From contig CAYOQR010000012.1 in NCBI GenBank assembly GCA_964406155.1, positions 32,908 to 96,907 of the forward strand: a stretch of DNA of 64,000 bases. Direction: 5' to 3'. A program made the position numbers and the translations under genes. This DNA is from Dongia_B sp964406155 (lineage in GTDB: Bacteria > Pseudomonadota > Alphaproteobacteria > Dongiales > Dongiaceae). Under the pieces are notes generated by a model, which ran no database searches, had not been told where the DNA came from, and saw nothing but the letters and a program-made list of their open reading frames with translations. This document shows positions 1 to 7,940 of the stretch, one piece after another (position 1 is the stretch's first letter; each line of letters begins with the position of its first letter).

Positions 1-63
1 CAACAGAGATAAACAGGGAAGTGGCATGCCTCGATCATGGGCGTGTCCAAGGGGGAAGTGACG

Positions 64-471
64 ATGATTGGCATGGTTCTGGTAACCCATGGCAATCTGG
101 CAGCCGAATTCCTCTCGGCGCTGGAACATGTGGTTGGCAAACAGACGCAGGTCGCGACTGTCTGTATCGGTGCCGATGATGATATGGAGCAGCGCCGCCA
201 GGAAATTTTCCAGCGTGTGGCGGAGGTCGACAGCGGCAACGGCGTGGTGCTGGCGACGGACATGTTCGGTGGCACGCCGTCGAATCTGGCGATCTCCATG
301 CTGGACCGCGCCAATGTCGAGGTGATCGCCGGGGTGAATCTGCCGCTGCTGATCAAGCTCGCCTCGGTGCGCAAGACGCAGAAGCTGGCGGAAGCGGTGA
401 CCACGGCGCAGGATGCCGGGCGCAAATATATCAATGTCGCATCGCAACTGCTGGCGGCGAGCGAGAAATAG
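64..471 (+). CDS. PTS EIIA component, mannose family
   Basis: A cytoplasmic phosphocarrier of the mannose/fructose EIIA family that accepts phosphate from HPr. The N-terminus reads MIGMVLVTHGN, and His9 in VTHG is the expected phosphorylation site. The 135-residue length fits a stand-alone EIIA domain. An in-frame ATG exists at position 37, but GGGGGAAG ends a few bases before the ATG at 64, and that start gives the family's usual N-terminus, so 64 is preferred. The gene is followed after 8 bp by ptsH and then enzyme I. No EIIB, EIIC or EIID is visible, as in the regulatory (non-transporting) PTS of Alphaproteobacteria, where hprK usually lies upstream, outside this window. The regulatory role is inferred from family and context. 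Confidence 0.93.
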   Translation: MIGMVLVTHGNLAAEFLSALEHVVGKQTQVATVCIGADDDMEQRRQEIFQRVAEVDSGNGVVLATDMFGGTPSNLAISMLDRANVEVIAGVNLPLLIKLASVRKTQKLAEAVTTAQDAGRKYINVASQLLAASEK

Positions 472-479
472 GGGGCGGG

Positions 480-779
480 ATGACCAATGGCGATACCGGC
501 CTGTCGAGCGGCCTCATGCCGATCCGGCTGACCATCAAGAATCAGCGCGGCCTGCATGCCCGCGCCGCGGCGAAGTTCGTCAAGGTGGCGAGCGGCTTCG
601 ATGCCGATATCCGTGTCACCAAGGGTGAAGTGGAAGTCAGCGGCCAGTCGATCATGGGTCTGATGATGCTGGCGGCCGGGATCGGCTGCGAGATCGAAGT
701 GCGTGCCAGCGGTCCGGCGGCCGTCAATGCGCTGCAGGCGATCACCGATCTGGTCGACCGCAAATTCGACGAAGAGTGA
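480..779 (+). CDS. ptsH: HPr phosphocarrier protein
   Basis: Small phosphocarrier that passes phosphate from enzyme I to EIIA. The motif RGLHARAAAKFVK contains the active histidine, His26. SGQSIMGLMML carries Ser57, equivalent to the regulatory serine phosphorylated by HPr kinase in organisms that have it. The protein is 99 residues, about 12 longer than a minimal HPr because of a short N-terminal extension (MTNGDTGLSSG); an internal ATG at residue 13 would remove it. The gene sits between EIIA and enzyme I and its stop codon overlaps the start of enzyme I, so the three are almost certainly one operon. Confidence 0.95.
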   Translation: MTNGDTGLSSGLMPIRLTIKNQRGLHARAAAKFVKVASGFDADIRVTKGEVEVSGQSIMGLMMLAAGIGCEIEVRASGPAAVNALQAITDLVDRKFDEE

Positions 780-2842
780 AACAGATGAGCGCCGGCGCCG
801 ATCAAATGCGGAAAGGCGAGGGCAAGGCGGCCGAGATGCCGGCGACCGGAACGAAAACGGCTGAAACGAAAACGACTGGCACAGACACAAAAGCCGGCAA
901 CAAGAAGGCCGCTGGAAACAAGCCAACTGGGATGAAGACGGGCAGGAAGAAAATTAGCGAGAAGAAGACAGCCGAAAACAAGGCGGAAAAGAAAGCAGGC
1001 GACCGCAAGCTGGGGAGCAAGGGCGGCGAGGAGAAGGTGGCTGGCCGGCAGCGCCGCAGAGCCGTTGCGCCGCTATCGAAACCTGTCGAACATCGCAATC
1101 TCATTCTGGATGGTCTCGGCGTCTCGACCGGCATCGGTATCGGCGAGGTCCATGTGATCGAGGCCGGCGACGTCCATGTGCCGGAATATGAGATCGCCGA
1201 CAGCGATATCGAGGCGGAGCTGGAACGCTTCGTGGCGGCGCGGGAGAAAGCCGAGCGCCAGCTCAAGAAACTGAAGACCAAGTCGCTCGATCTCCATGGC
1301 AGCGCCGCCGAGGAAATGGGTTTCCTGCTCGATGCGCATCTGCAGATGCTCTCCGGTTCGCGGGTGACGCGCGGTGTCGAGCAGCGTATCCGCCAGCACC
1401 GGCAGAATGCCGAGGCCGCCGTTCAGGCGGAAATCTCGAAAGTAGCGCAGGAATTCGCCGGGCTCGGCGATGCCTATCTCGCCGCCCGCGCCAGCGATGT
1501 GCGCGAAGTCGGTGCCCGGCTGTTGCGCAATCTGACCCAGACGCCCTATGAGGCCTTCAAGCATCTGCCGCCCGGCTCGATCCTCGTCGCCGAGGAACTG
1601 ACCCCCTCGGATACGGCCCTGCTCGATCCCAAGCTGACCCATGGCTTCGTCACCGTTTTGGGTGGGGCCGAGAGTCATACCGCGATCATGGCGCGGTCGC
1701 TGGGACTGCCGGCGGTGCTGGGTGTCACCGAGCTTCTCAGCCTGGTGAAGAACGGCGACATCATCATCATCGATGGCAAGGCCGGCCGCGTCATCATCAA
1801 TCCCAGCGCCGATCTGCTGGCCGATTACCGCCGCCGGCAAGATGAGCTCGAGCGCAATGCGAAACAGCTCGCGAGATTGCGCAAGCTGCCGGCGGTGACG
1901 CGGGACGGGCGACGGATCGGTCTGCTCGCCAATCTGGAACTGCCGCGCGAGGTCGCCATGGCGGCCCAGGCCGGTGCCGAGGGAATCGGCCTGGTGCGCA
2001 CCGAGTTCCTCTTCATGAACCGCGCGGATCTGCCGAGCGAGGACGAGCAGTACCGAGCCTTGCGCGAAATCGTCGAAGGCATGGAAGGTCGACCGGTGAC
2101 GATCCGCACCCTCGATGTCGGCGGCGACAAGCTGGCCGTTTCGCTCGGCGACAAGATGGGCGCTTCGGCCAACCCGGCCCTGGGACTGCGCGCCATTCGC
2201 CTCAGCTTGCGGGAGCGCGACCTGCTGGACACGCAGCTTGCCGCCATCCTGCGTGCCTCGACGCATGGACCCGTGCGCATCCTGCTGCCGATGATTTCCT
2301 CGGTCGGCGAGGTGAAGCAGGTGCGCGAGGCCCTGCTGCAGGTGGCCAAGCGCTTGAAGCGGCGTGGCCTCAAGCTGCCGGATCCGTTGCCCTCGGTCGG
2401 CGTCATGATCGAGGTGCCGGGTGCCGCGTTGGCGGCCGATGCCCTGGCCCAGGTATCCGATTTCTTCGCCATCGGCTCCAACGATCTCACCATGTATACC
2501 CTGGCGATCGATCGCGGCGAGGAGCAGGTCGCTCATCTCTACAACCCGTTGCATCCGGCGGTGCTGCGCCTCATCCAGTTCGCGACCGAGGCGGCGCTGC
2601 GGTCCGGCATCCAGATCAGCATCTGCGGCGAGATCGCCGGCGATCCCCGCTACACAGCACTTCTGCTCGGTCTCGGCATCCAGGATCTCAGCATGGCTTC
2701 GACCTCGCTGCCCCGGGTCAAGCAGCGGGTGCGCAATATGGATTTCGTCGCCGCGACGCGCTGCGCCCGGCTGATCATGGATCAGGCGGATATGGGGCGG
2801 ATCGCCATGCTGCTGGATGACTTCAATGCCCTCGCCGTTTGA
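776..2842 (+). CDS. ptsI: Phosphoenolpyruvate-protein phosphotransferase (PTS enzyme I)
   Basis: Takes phosphate from phosphoenolpyruvate and gives it to HPr; annotated ptsP in some alphaproteobacteria. GGAESHTAIMARS holds the phosphorylated His301. The PEP-binding barrel follows, with VRTEFLFMNR, SNDLTMYTLAIDR and ICGEIAGDP (Cys617). There is no GAF domain. The 688 residues exceed the usual ~575 because of a low-complexity N-terminal tail of roughly 100 residues rich in Lys, Ala, Gly and Thr, with lysine at every fifth residue from 39 to 69. The canonical domain begins near residue 104 (LILDGLGVSTGIGIG). The GTG at 776 overlaps the ptsH stop; an ATG at 785 is an alternative start. The last 26 bp overlap the following metallopeptidase gene. 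The tail's function is unknown. Confidence 0.95.
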   Translation: MKQMSAGADQMRKGEGKAAEMPATGTKTAETKTTGTDTKAGNKKAAGNKPTGMKTGRKKISEKKTAENKAEKKAGDRKLGSKGGEEKVAGRQRRRAVAPLSKPVEHRNLILDGLGVSTGIGIGEVHVIEAGDVHVPEYEIADSDIEAELERFVAAREKAERQLKKLKTKSLDLHGSAAEEMGFLLDAHLQMLSGSRVTRGVEQRIRQHRQNAEAAVQAEISKVAQEFAGLGDAYLAARASDVREVGARLLRNLTQTPYEAFKHLPPGSILVAEELTPSDTALLDPKLTHGFVTVLGGAESHTAIMARSLGLPAVLGVTELLSLVKNGDIIIIDGKAGRVIINPSADLLADYRRRQDELERNAKQLARLRKLPAVTRDGRRIGLLANLELPREVAMAAQAGAEGIGLVRTEFLFMNRADLPSEDEQYRALREIVEGMEGRPVTIRTLDVGGDKLAVSLGDKMGASANPALGLRAIRLSLRERDLLDTQLAAILRASTHGPVRILLPMISSVGEVKQVREALLQVAKRLKRRGLKLPDPLPSVGVMIEVPGAALAADALAQVSDFFAIGSNDLTMYTLAIDRGEEQVAHLYNPLHPAVLRLIQFATEAALRSGIQISICGEIAGDPRYTALLLGLGIQDLSMASTSLPRVKQRVRNMDFVAATRCARLIMDQADMGRIAMLLDDFNALAV

Positions 2843-3275
2843 TCCCTCATCCCCCGATCCGCAATCGGGCCGTGCCTTCGGCCGCCCGCCCAGCCTTTCC
2901 GAGATGGAGGCGATGGCGGCGCGCATTTTTGCCGATCTGCCGGAAGCCTTCATCGCGCCCTGCCGCCACCTCGTCATCCGGGTGGAGGAATTTCCCGATG
3001 ACGATGTGCTGGCGGAGATGGATATCGAATCGCCGTTCGATCTCGCCGGCCTCTATCAGGGCGTGCCGCTGACCGAGCGGGAGATCAGCAATCCGCGTCC
3101 CATGCCAGACATGGTCTTCCTCTACCGCCGGCCGCTGCTCGACTGGTGGTGCGAGGAGGAGCGCGATCTCGAGGCGCTGATCCGCCATGTGCTGATCCAC
3201 GAGATCGGCCATCATTTCGGCTTCAGCGATGCCGATATGGACCGGATCGAGGGAACCGCTTCCGACGAGGACTGA
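2817..3275 (+). CDS. Small zinc metallopeptidase family protein
   Basis: A 152-residue acidic protein of the bacterial 'metallopeptidase family' (zincin-like, DUF1025-type). LIHEIGHHFGFSD supplies the HExxH zinc motif (His128, Glu129, His132), followed by acidic residues. The start at 2817 lies inside the enzyme I gene (26-bp overlap); an in-frame ATG at 2826 is also possible. The overlap implies co-transcription and translational coupling with the PTS operon. No signal peptide is visible, so it should be cytoplasmic. The substrate is unknown; the peptidase label rests on the motif and family resemblance. Confidence 0.85.
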   Translation: MTSMPSPFDPSSPDPQSGRAFGRPPSLSEMEAMAARIFADLPEAFIAPCRHLVIRVEEFPDDDVLAEMDIESPFDLAGLYQGVPLTEREISNPRPMPDMVFLYRRPLLDWWCEEERDLEALIRHVLIHEIGHHFGFSDADMDRIEGTASDED

Positions 3276-3301
3276 CCGCCCCTCTCAGCGTTTGCCGCCC
3301 C

Positions 3302-4198
3302 TCAGCGCTTGCCGGCGAGCGGCAGATGCGCGCTGAGGAAATCGACAAAGGCGCGCAGCTTGGGCGAGGGATAGCGGCTCGCCGGCCACAGCACACGGAA
3401 CGAGCCGTTATACTGGACATAGTCGTCCAGCACGCTGCGCAGGATGCCCGCCTTCACCTGTTTGCGGACGGCGAAATCCGGCAGGCAGGCGATGCCGAAG
3501 CCCTGTTCGGCGAGATGGATCTGCGGCCCCTGTGTGCTGGCAATCAGGCTGTTCGGCAGAGCGATCTCCAGTTTCTTGCGACCGCGACGCAGCGGCCAGG
3601 GCTCGATCTTGCCAGTGGTGGGAAACCGGTGCAGCAGGCAGCTATGGTCGGCGAGGTCCTCGGGTCGGTGCGGCACGCCGCAGCGGCGGAAGTAGTCCGG
3701 TGAGCCGACCAGGCATTTGCGGAACGATCCCAGGCGCCGTGTCATCAGTCGGGAATCGTGCGGATCGCCGGTGCGGACGACGGCGTCGAAACCCTCCTCG
3801 ATGACATCGACCAGGCGATCGGTGCTGTCGATATCCAGCTCGATCTCCGGATAGGCGCGCATGAATTGCGCGATGGTCGGCAGCAGAAAGTCGTCCACCA
3901 ATGGCAGGCTGATGCGCAATTTGCCGCGTGCCACCGCCTGGGTCGCGCAGAGTTCCTGTTCGGCCGCCTCGACCTCGGCGAAGATCCGCCGGCAGCGTTC
4001 GAGGAACTGCGTGCCCTCTGGCGTCAGGGTGATGCTGCGGGTGCTGCGGTGAAAGAGCCGCACGCCGAGGCGTTCCTCCAGCCGCGCCACGGCCTTGCCG
4101 ACCGCCGAGGCCGAGACGCCGAGCTGCCGGCCGGCGGCGACGAAGCTCCGCGTCTCGGCCGCTTGAACGAAGGCCGTCAGGGCGCCCAATCGATCCAT
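3302..4198 (-). CDS. LysR-family transcriptional regulator
   Basis: A 298-residue LysR-type regulator. Residues 1-60 form the winged helix-turn-helix (MDRLGALTAFVQAAETRSF, then ASAVGKAVARLEERLGVRLF), followed by a periplasmic-binding-protein-like effector domain to the C-terminus. It is transcribed away from the MFS exporter gene starting at 4325, with 126 bp of AT-rich divergent promoter between them. That arrangement suggests it controls the exporter and itself. The effector cannot be deduced from sequence. Confidence 0.93.
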   Translation of the reverse strand: MDRLGALTAFVQAAETRSFVAAGRQLGVSASAVGKAVARLEERLGVRLFHRSTRSITLTPEGTQFLERCRRIFAEVEAAEQELCATQAVARGKLRISLPLVDDFLLPTIAQFMRAYPEIELDIDSTDRLVDVIEEGFDAVVRTGDPHDSRLMTRRLGSFRKCLVGSPDYFRRCGVPHRPEDLADHSCLLHRFPTTGKIEPWPLRRGRKKLEIALPNSLIASTQGPQIHLAEQGFGIACLPDFAVRKQVKAGILRSVLDDYVQYNGSFRVLWPASRYPSPKLRAFVDFLSAHLPLAGKR

Positions 4199-4324
4199 TT
4201 CCTGTTGCTCCCATTACGGAAATTTTGTCCGGATTAAAGAGAATAATAGCGCATTTTTCCGATATGTCCGGCCGCCTAGATTGATCCCAACTTTTCTTTC
4301 ACCGCAATCTCCCGAGGACATCTC

Positions 4325-5539
4325 ATGACCGATACCTGCGCCGAGAACATCGCTGCCAGGCGACGTTCCGGACAAATTTCCGCCCGCCTGCCGATGGCCG
4401 GATTGCTGGCCCTGGCAACCGCCGGCTTCGTCACCGTTCTCACCGAGACCCTGCCGGCCGGCCTGTTGCCGCAGATGGGGGCGGGGCTCGGCGTCTCGGG
4501 CGCCCTGGTCGGCCAGCTCGTCACGATCTATGCGATCGGCTCGCTGGTCGCGGCGATCCCGCTGACCGCCCTCATGCGCGGCTGGCGGCGGCGCCCGCTG
4601 CTGCTCACGGCGATCGTCGGCTTCGCCATCGTCAACACCGTCACGGCGGTCTCGACCAATTATGCGCTGACATTGGGCGCGCGCTTCTTTGCCGGCATCT
4701 TCGCCGGCCTGCTCTGGGCGCTGGTCGCGGGCTATGCCAGCCGCATGGTGGCGAATCATTTGAAGGGCCGGGCGATCGCCGTCGCCATGGTGGGCACACC
4801 GCTCGCCTTGTCGCTCGGCGTGCCGGCCGGCACCTTGCTCGGCGCCCTCATCGGCTGGCGCTATACCTTCGGCATCATGAGCCTGATCAGCCTGCTGCTG
4901 ATCGGCTGGGTGCTGGCGAAGCTGCCCGATTTCCCGGGCGAACGGGCAGGCCACCGGCTGCCGCTGGCCCGGGTCTTCGCGCTGCCCGGCATCCGGCCGG
5001 TGCTCTTCGTCACCCTGACCTTCGTCCTCGCTCATAACGTGATCTATACCTATATCGCGCCCTTCCTGGCGGCGGCCGGCATCGCTCACAGCATCGACAC
5101 GGTGCTCTTCGTCTTCGGGCTGGCGGCACTCGCCGGCACCTGGATCACCGGCCTGCTGATCGACCGCTGGCTGCGCGTGCTGGTGCTGGCCTGCGTGATC
5201 GGATTTGCGCTGGTGGCCCTGGATCTCGGCTTCTGGGGCGGGATGCCGTTGGCGATCTATCTCGGCGTCGGCATCTGGGGCCTGACCTATGGCGGCGTGC
5301 CGACCCTGTTCCAGACCGCCTCGGCCCAGGCGGCAGGCCCGGCGGCGGATATCGCCCAGTCGATGATCGTCACCGTCTGGAACATCGCCATCGCCGGCGG
5401 CGGCTTCATCGGCGGGATCGTCCTGGAAACCCTGGGCGTCGGGGCCTTCCCCTGGCTGGTGATGGCGCTGCTGCTTCCCGCCTTGATCGTCGCCTTCGGC
5501 GCGAGGCGGCACGGCTTTCCGGTCCATCAAGGGGGATAA
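4325..5539 (+). CDS. MFS transporter, DHA1/AraJ-like
   Basis: A 404-residue inner-membrane transporter of the major facilitator superfamily with about 12 hydrophobic segments. The order and length match DHA1-type drug or sugar exporters such as AraJ and NepI: an early segment LPQMGAGLGVSGALVGQ, then a basic cytoplasmic loop MRGWRRRPLLL after helix 2. CCCGAGGACATCTC before the ATG provides a weak ribosome-binding site. It is divergent from the LysR regulator. Proton-driven efflux is inferred from the family; the substrate is not known. Confidence 0.9.
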   Translation: MTDTCAENIAARRRSGQISARLPMAGLLALATAGFVTVLTETLPAGLLPQMGAGLGVSGALVGQLVTIYAIGSLVAAIPLTALMRGWRRRPLLLTAIVGFAIVNTVTAVSTNYALTLGARFFAGIFAGLLWALVAGYASRMVANHLKGRAIAVAMVGTPLALSLGVPAGTLLGALIGWRYTFGIMSLISLLLIGWVLAKLPDFPGERAGHRLPLARVFALPGIRPVLFVTLTFVLAHNVIYTYIAPFLAAAGIAHSIDTVLFVFGLAALAGTWITGLLIDRWLRVLVLACVIGFALVALDLGFWGGMPLAIYLGVGIWGLTYGGVPTLFQTASAQAAGPAADIAQSMIVTVWNIAIAGGGFIGGIVLETLGVGAFPWLVMALLLPALIVAFGARRHGFPVHQGG

Positions 5540-5616
5540 TGGGCGTCTCGTCAGGAGCGGACAGTCCCATTCGATACCGGCCCCATTCAATGAATGAGAG
5601 GGCGATCCGGCTTTCA

Positions 5617-5640
5617 GGTTGAAGCAGATATGCTTCAACC
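5617..5640. promoter_or_regulatory. Perfect palindrome upstream of the XRE regulator
   Basis: GGTTGAAGCA, a 4-base spacer GATA, then TGCTTCAACC: two perfect 10-bp inverted arms ending 47 bp before the ATG at 5688. No T-run follows, which argues against a terminator for the upstream MFS gene. An autoregulatory operator for the downstream helix-turn-helix protein is the simplest reading. Confidence 0.6.
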
Positions 5641-5687
5641 CGAGGCCATCGCGCTCTAGACTGCCGGCCTTAGTCCGGGAAACGACG

Positions 5688-6314
5688 ATGCCATCCTCTT
5701 CCATGAATCAGCCGCTCATCGCCAGCAGCGATCCGGCCAGCCTCGGCCGGTCGCTGAAGACCTGGCGGGCTCTGCGGCGGCTGAAGCAGCACCATGCCGG
5801 CGAGCTGCTGGGTGTGACGCAGACCACGATCTCGCGCTGGGAAAGCGGGCAACTGATGCCGGGCCGGGCGGAGCAGGCGGCGATCCGCCGGCTGATGCAG
5901 GCCCGGCTCGACAGCGCCGCCGATCACGAACTGGCGCGGCTGGTGACGCAATCGCCCCGGCCGGTGCATCTGGTCTGTGACCTGACCCACAAACTCCTCG
6001 CCCTCTCCGCCGCGCGGGGCCGCGATTGCCGGGTCCCCAGCGCCGATCTCGTGGGCCGCTCGCTCTGGCGCTATGCCAGCGCCGAGATCATGGCCTTGGA
6101 GGCGGAGCTGCCGCGTCTCGGCTGGTTCGAGCCGGCGCCGCCGGCCATCGAGGGCCGCACCGGCGCCACGTCGTCGGCCGAATTGCCGATCCGGGCCGGC
6201 CGCTTCCGCTGGGTGCGCTTCCAATTGTCGGACGGTACCTTCGTCCGGCTGGTGGAAACCCTGGCGCCAACAAGCGGGGCGGCCGGCAGGATGGTCGGCG
6301 CGGCAGCAGCCTGA
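5688..6314 (+). CDS. XRE-type helix-turn-helix regulator
   Basis: A 208-residue protein with a Cro/C1-type helix-turn-helix in its first third (LKTWRALRRLKQHHAGELLG, then QTTISRWESGQLMPGRAEQA). The remaining ~120 residues are not a domain I recognise; the spacing and hydrophobic pattern could fit a PAS-like sensor. The frame opens at a TTG at 5619, but that start would put the palindrome at 5617-5640 within the coding region, so the ATG at 5688 is preferred. The gene stands alone between the MFS gene and ahcY. Target genes are unknown. Confidence 0.75.
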   Translation: MPSSSMNQPLIASSDPASLGRSLKTWRALRRLKQHHAGELLGVTQTTISRWESGQLMPGRAEQAAIRRLMQARLDSAADHELARLVTQSPRPVHLVCDLTHKLLALSAARGRDCRVPSADLVGRSLWRYASAEIMALEAELPRLGWFEPAPPAIEGRTGATSSAELPIRAGRFRWVRFQLSDGTFVRLVETLAPTSGAAGRMVGAAAA

Positions 6315-6490
6315 CACACAGCTATTCGCAATAAAATCCTTGTTTCACAGGCGGTTATTTCGCCCTCTCTGTTGTGTGATCAGATCATCGTCCAGGTCAC
6401 GGCGATGTCACGGCTGGTATCCCTTGCTGTGTCTTGCCCCTCGACCTGGGGGCTGCTAGAAGCGGGTCGATTTATCAACAGGAGAACAGC

Positions 6491-7786
6491 ATGGCTGGCT
6501 TTACCGATTACAAAGTGAAGGACATGAGCCTCGCCGATTGGGGCCGCAAGGAAATCGCGATCGCCGAGACGGAAATGCCCGGCCTGATGGCCCTGCGCGC
6601 CGAATATGGCAAGTCGCAGCCGCTGAAGGGTGCCCGCATCGCCGGCTGCCTGCACATGACCATTCAGACCGCCGTGCTGATCGAGACGCTGACGGCGCTG
6701 GGCGCCGAAGTGCGCTGGTCGTCCTGCAACATCTTCTCGACCCAGGACCAGGCCGCGGCCGCCATCGCCGCCGCCAATATCCCGGTCTTCGCCTGGAAGG
6801 GCCTGACCGAGGAAGAGTTCTGGTGGTGCATCGAAGCGACCATCAAGGGCCCGAACGGCTGGACTCCGAACATGATCCTGGATGACGGCGGCGACCTCAC
6901 TCAGATCATGCACGACAAGTATCCCGAGCTGCTGAACGCCGTGAAGGGCATCTCGGAAGAGACCACGACCGGCGTCCACCGCCTCTACGAGATGGCCAAG
7001 GCCGGTACGCTGAAGGTCCCCTCGATCAACGTCAATGACAGCGTCACCAAGTCGAAGTTCGACAACCTCTATGGCTGCCGCGAAAGCCTGGTGGACGGCA
7101 TCAAGCGCGCGACCGACGTGATGGTGGCCGGCAAGGTCGCCGTGGTCGCCGGCTATGGCGATGTGGGCAAGGGCTCGGCGGCCTCGCTGCGTAGTCAGGG
7201 CGCCCGCGTCATGGTGACCGAGATCGACCCGATCTGCGCCCTGCAGGCGGCGATGGAAGGTTACCAGGTCGTGACCATGGAAGAGGCCGCCCCGCAGGGC
7301 GACATCTTCGTCACCGCCACCGGCAATGTCGATGTCATCACCCTCGACCATATGCGCCAGATGAAGGACCGCGCCATCGTCTGCAATATCGGTCACTTCG
7401 ACAGCGAAATTCAGATCGCCAGCCTGCGGAACTACAAGTGGCACAATGTGAAGCCCCAGGTGGACGAGGTGGAATTCCCCGAGGGCAAGCGCCTGATCGT
7501 CCTGGCGGAAGGCCGCCTGGTCAATCTCGGCTGCGCTACCGGCCATCCCAGCTTCGTCATGTCGGCCTCCTTCACCAACCAGGTGCTGGCCCAGATCGAG
7601 CTGTGGCAGAACCATGCGAAGTACGAGCGCAAGGTCTATGTCCTGCCGAAGCATCTCGACGAGAAGGTCGCGGCCCTGCACCTCGCCAAGGTCGGCGCCA
7701 AGCTGACCAAGCTCAGCGAGAAGCAGGCCCAGTATCTGTCGATCTCGCAGGCCGGTCCCTTCAAGCCCGAACACTACCGGTACTAA
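6491..7786 (+). CDS. ahcY: Adenosylhomocysteinase
   Basis: NAD-dependent hydrolysis of S-adenosylhomocysteine to adenosine and homocysteine in the methyl cycle. The 431 residues include CNIFSTQDQAAAAIAA, SVTKSKFDNLYGCRESLVDG, the Rossmann motif AGYGDVGKGSA and the family's C-terminal KPEHYRY. The start at 6491 is preceded by AACAGGAGAACAGC, a good Shine-Dalgarno; upstream in-frame codons lack one. The gene has its own strong terminator. The 176-bp leader does not contain a riboswitch that I can recognise. Placement next to a DivL-like gene is common in Alphaproteobacteria. Confidence 0.98.
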   Translation: MAGFTDYKVKDMSLADWGRKEIAIAETEMPGLMALRAEYGKSQPLKGARIAGCLHMTIQTAVLIETLTALGAEVRWSSCNIFSTQDQAAAAIAAANIPVFAWKGLTEEEFWWCIEATIKGPNGWTPNMILDDGGDLTQIMHDKYPELLNAVKGISEETTTGVHRLYEMAKAGTLKVPSINVNDSVTKSKFDNLYGCRESLVDGIKRATDVMVAGKVAVVAGYGDVGKGSAASLRSQGARVMVTEIDPICALQAAMEGYQVVTMEEAAPQGDIFVTATGNVDVITLDHMRQMKDRAIVCNIGHFDSEIQIASLRNYKWHNVKPQVDEVEFPEGKRLIVLAEGRLVNLGCATGHPSFVMSASFTNQVLAQIELWQNHAKYERKVYVLPKHLDEKVAALHLAKVGAKLTKLSEKQAQYLSISQAGPFKPEHYRY

Positions 7787-7803
7787 TTTTTTGACGATGC
7801 CAC

Positions 7804-7872
7804 GCCCCGGCTTCCACCCCGATCCGGTCCGATGTGACCGGTCCCCGGGCGGAAGCCGGGGCCGGTTTTTTT
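7804..7872 (+). terminator. Rho-independent terminator of ahcY
   Basis: GCCCCGGCTTCC (7804-7815) pairs with GGAAGCCGGGGC (7851-7862), a perfect 12-bp stem with further pairing possible inside the loop. Seven T residues follow at 7866-7872. It lies 17 bp after the ahcY stop. Confidence 0.9.
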
Positions 7873-7940
7873 ACGGGCCCCGGCCTGAAAAACAATCGGT
7901 CCGTGCGTCACGGGAACCGATTTGCTACAGTCCCGCCGCA

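Noticed and set aside
1073..2977. A 634-codon open frame on the minus strand opposite enzyme I
   Set aside because: It mirrors the codon periodicity of the real gene on the other strand, has a low-complexity Arg/Gly/Gln-rich translation and no recognisable domain. Long antisense frames are expected at this GC content.
4214..5704. A ~500-codon open frame on the minus strand opposite the MFS gene
   Set aside because: The translation is Gln/Asp/Arg/His-rich and repetitive, with no domain; the plus strand encodes a clear 12-helix transporter.
6315..6490. A SAH or SAM riboswitch in the ahcY leader
   Set aside because: I could not find the conserved core of the SAH riboswitch or a SAM-II-like pseudoknot pattern; a covariance-model search would settle it.
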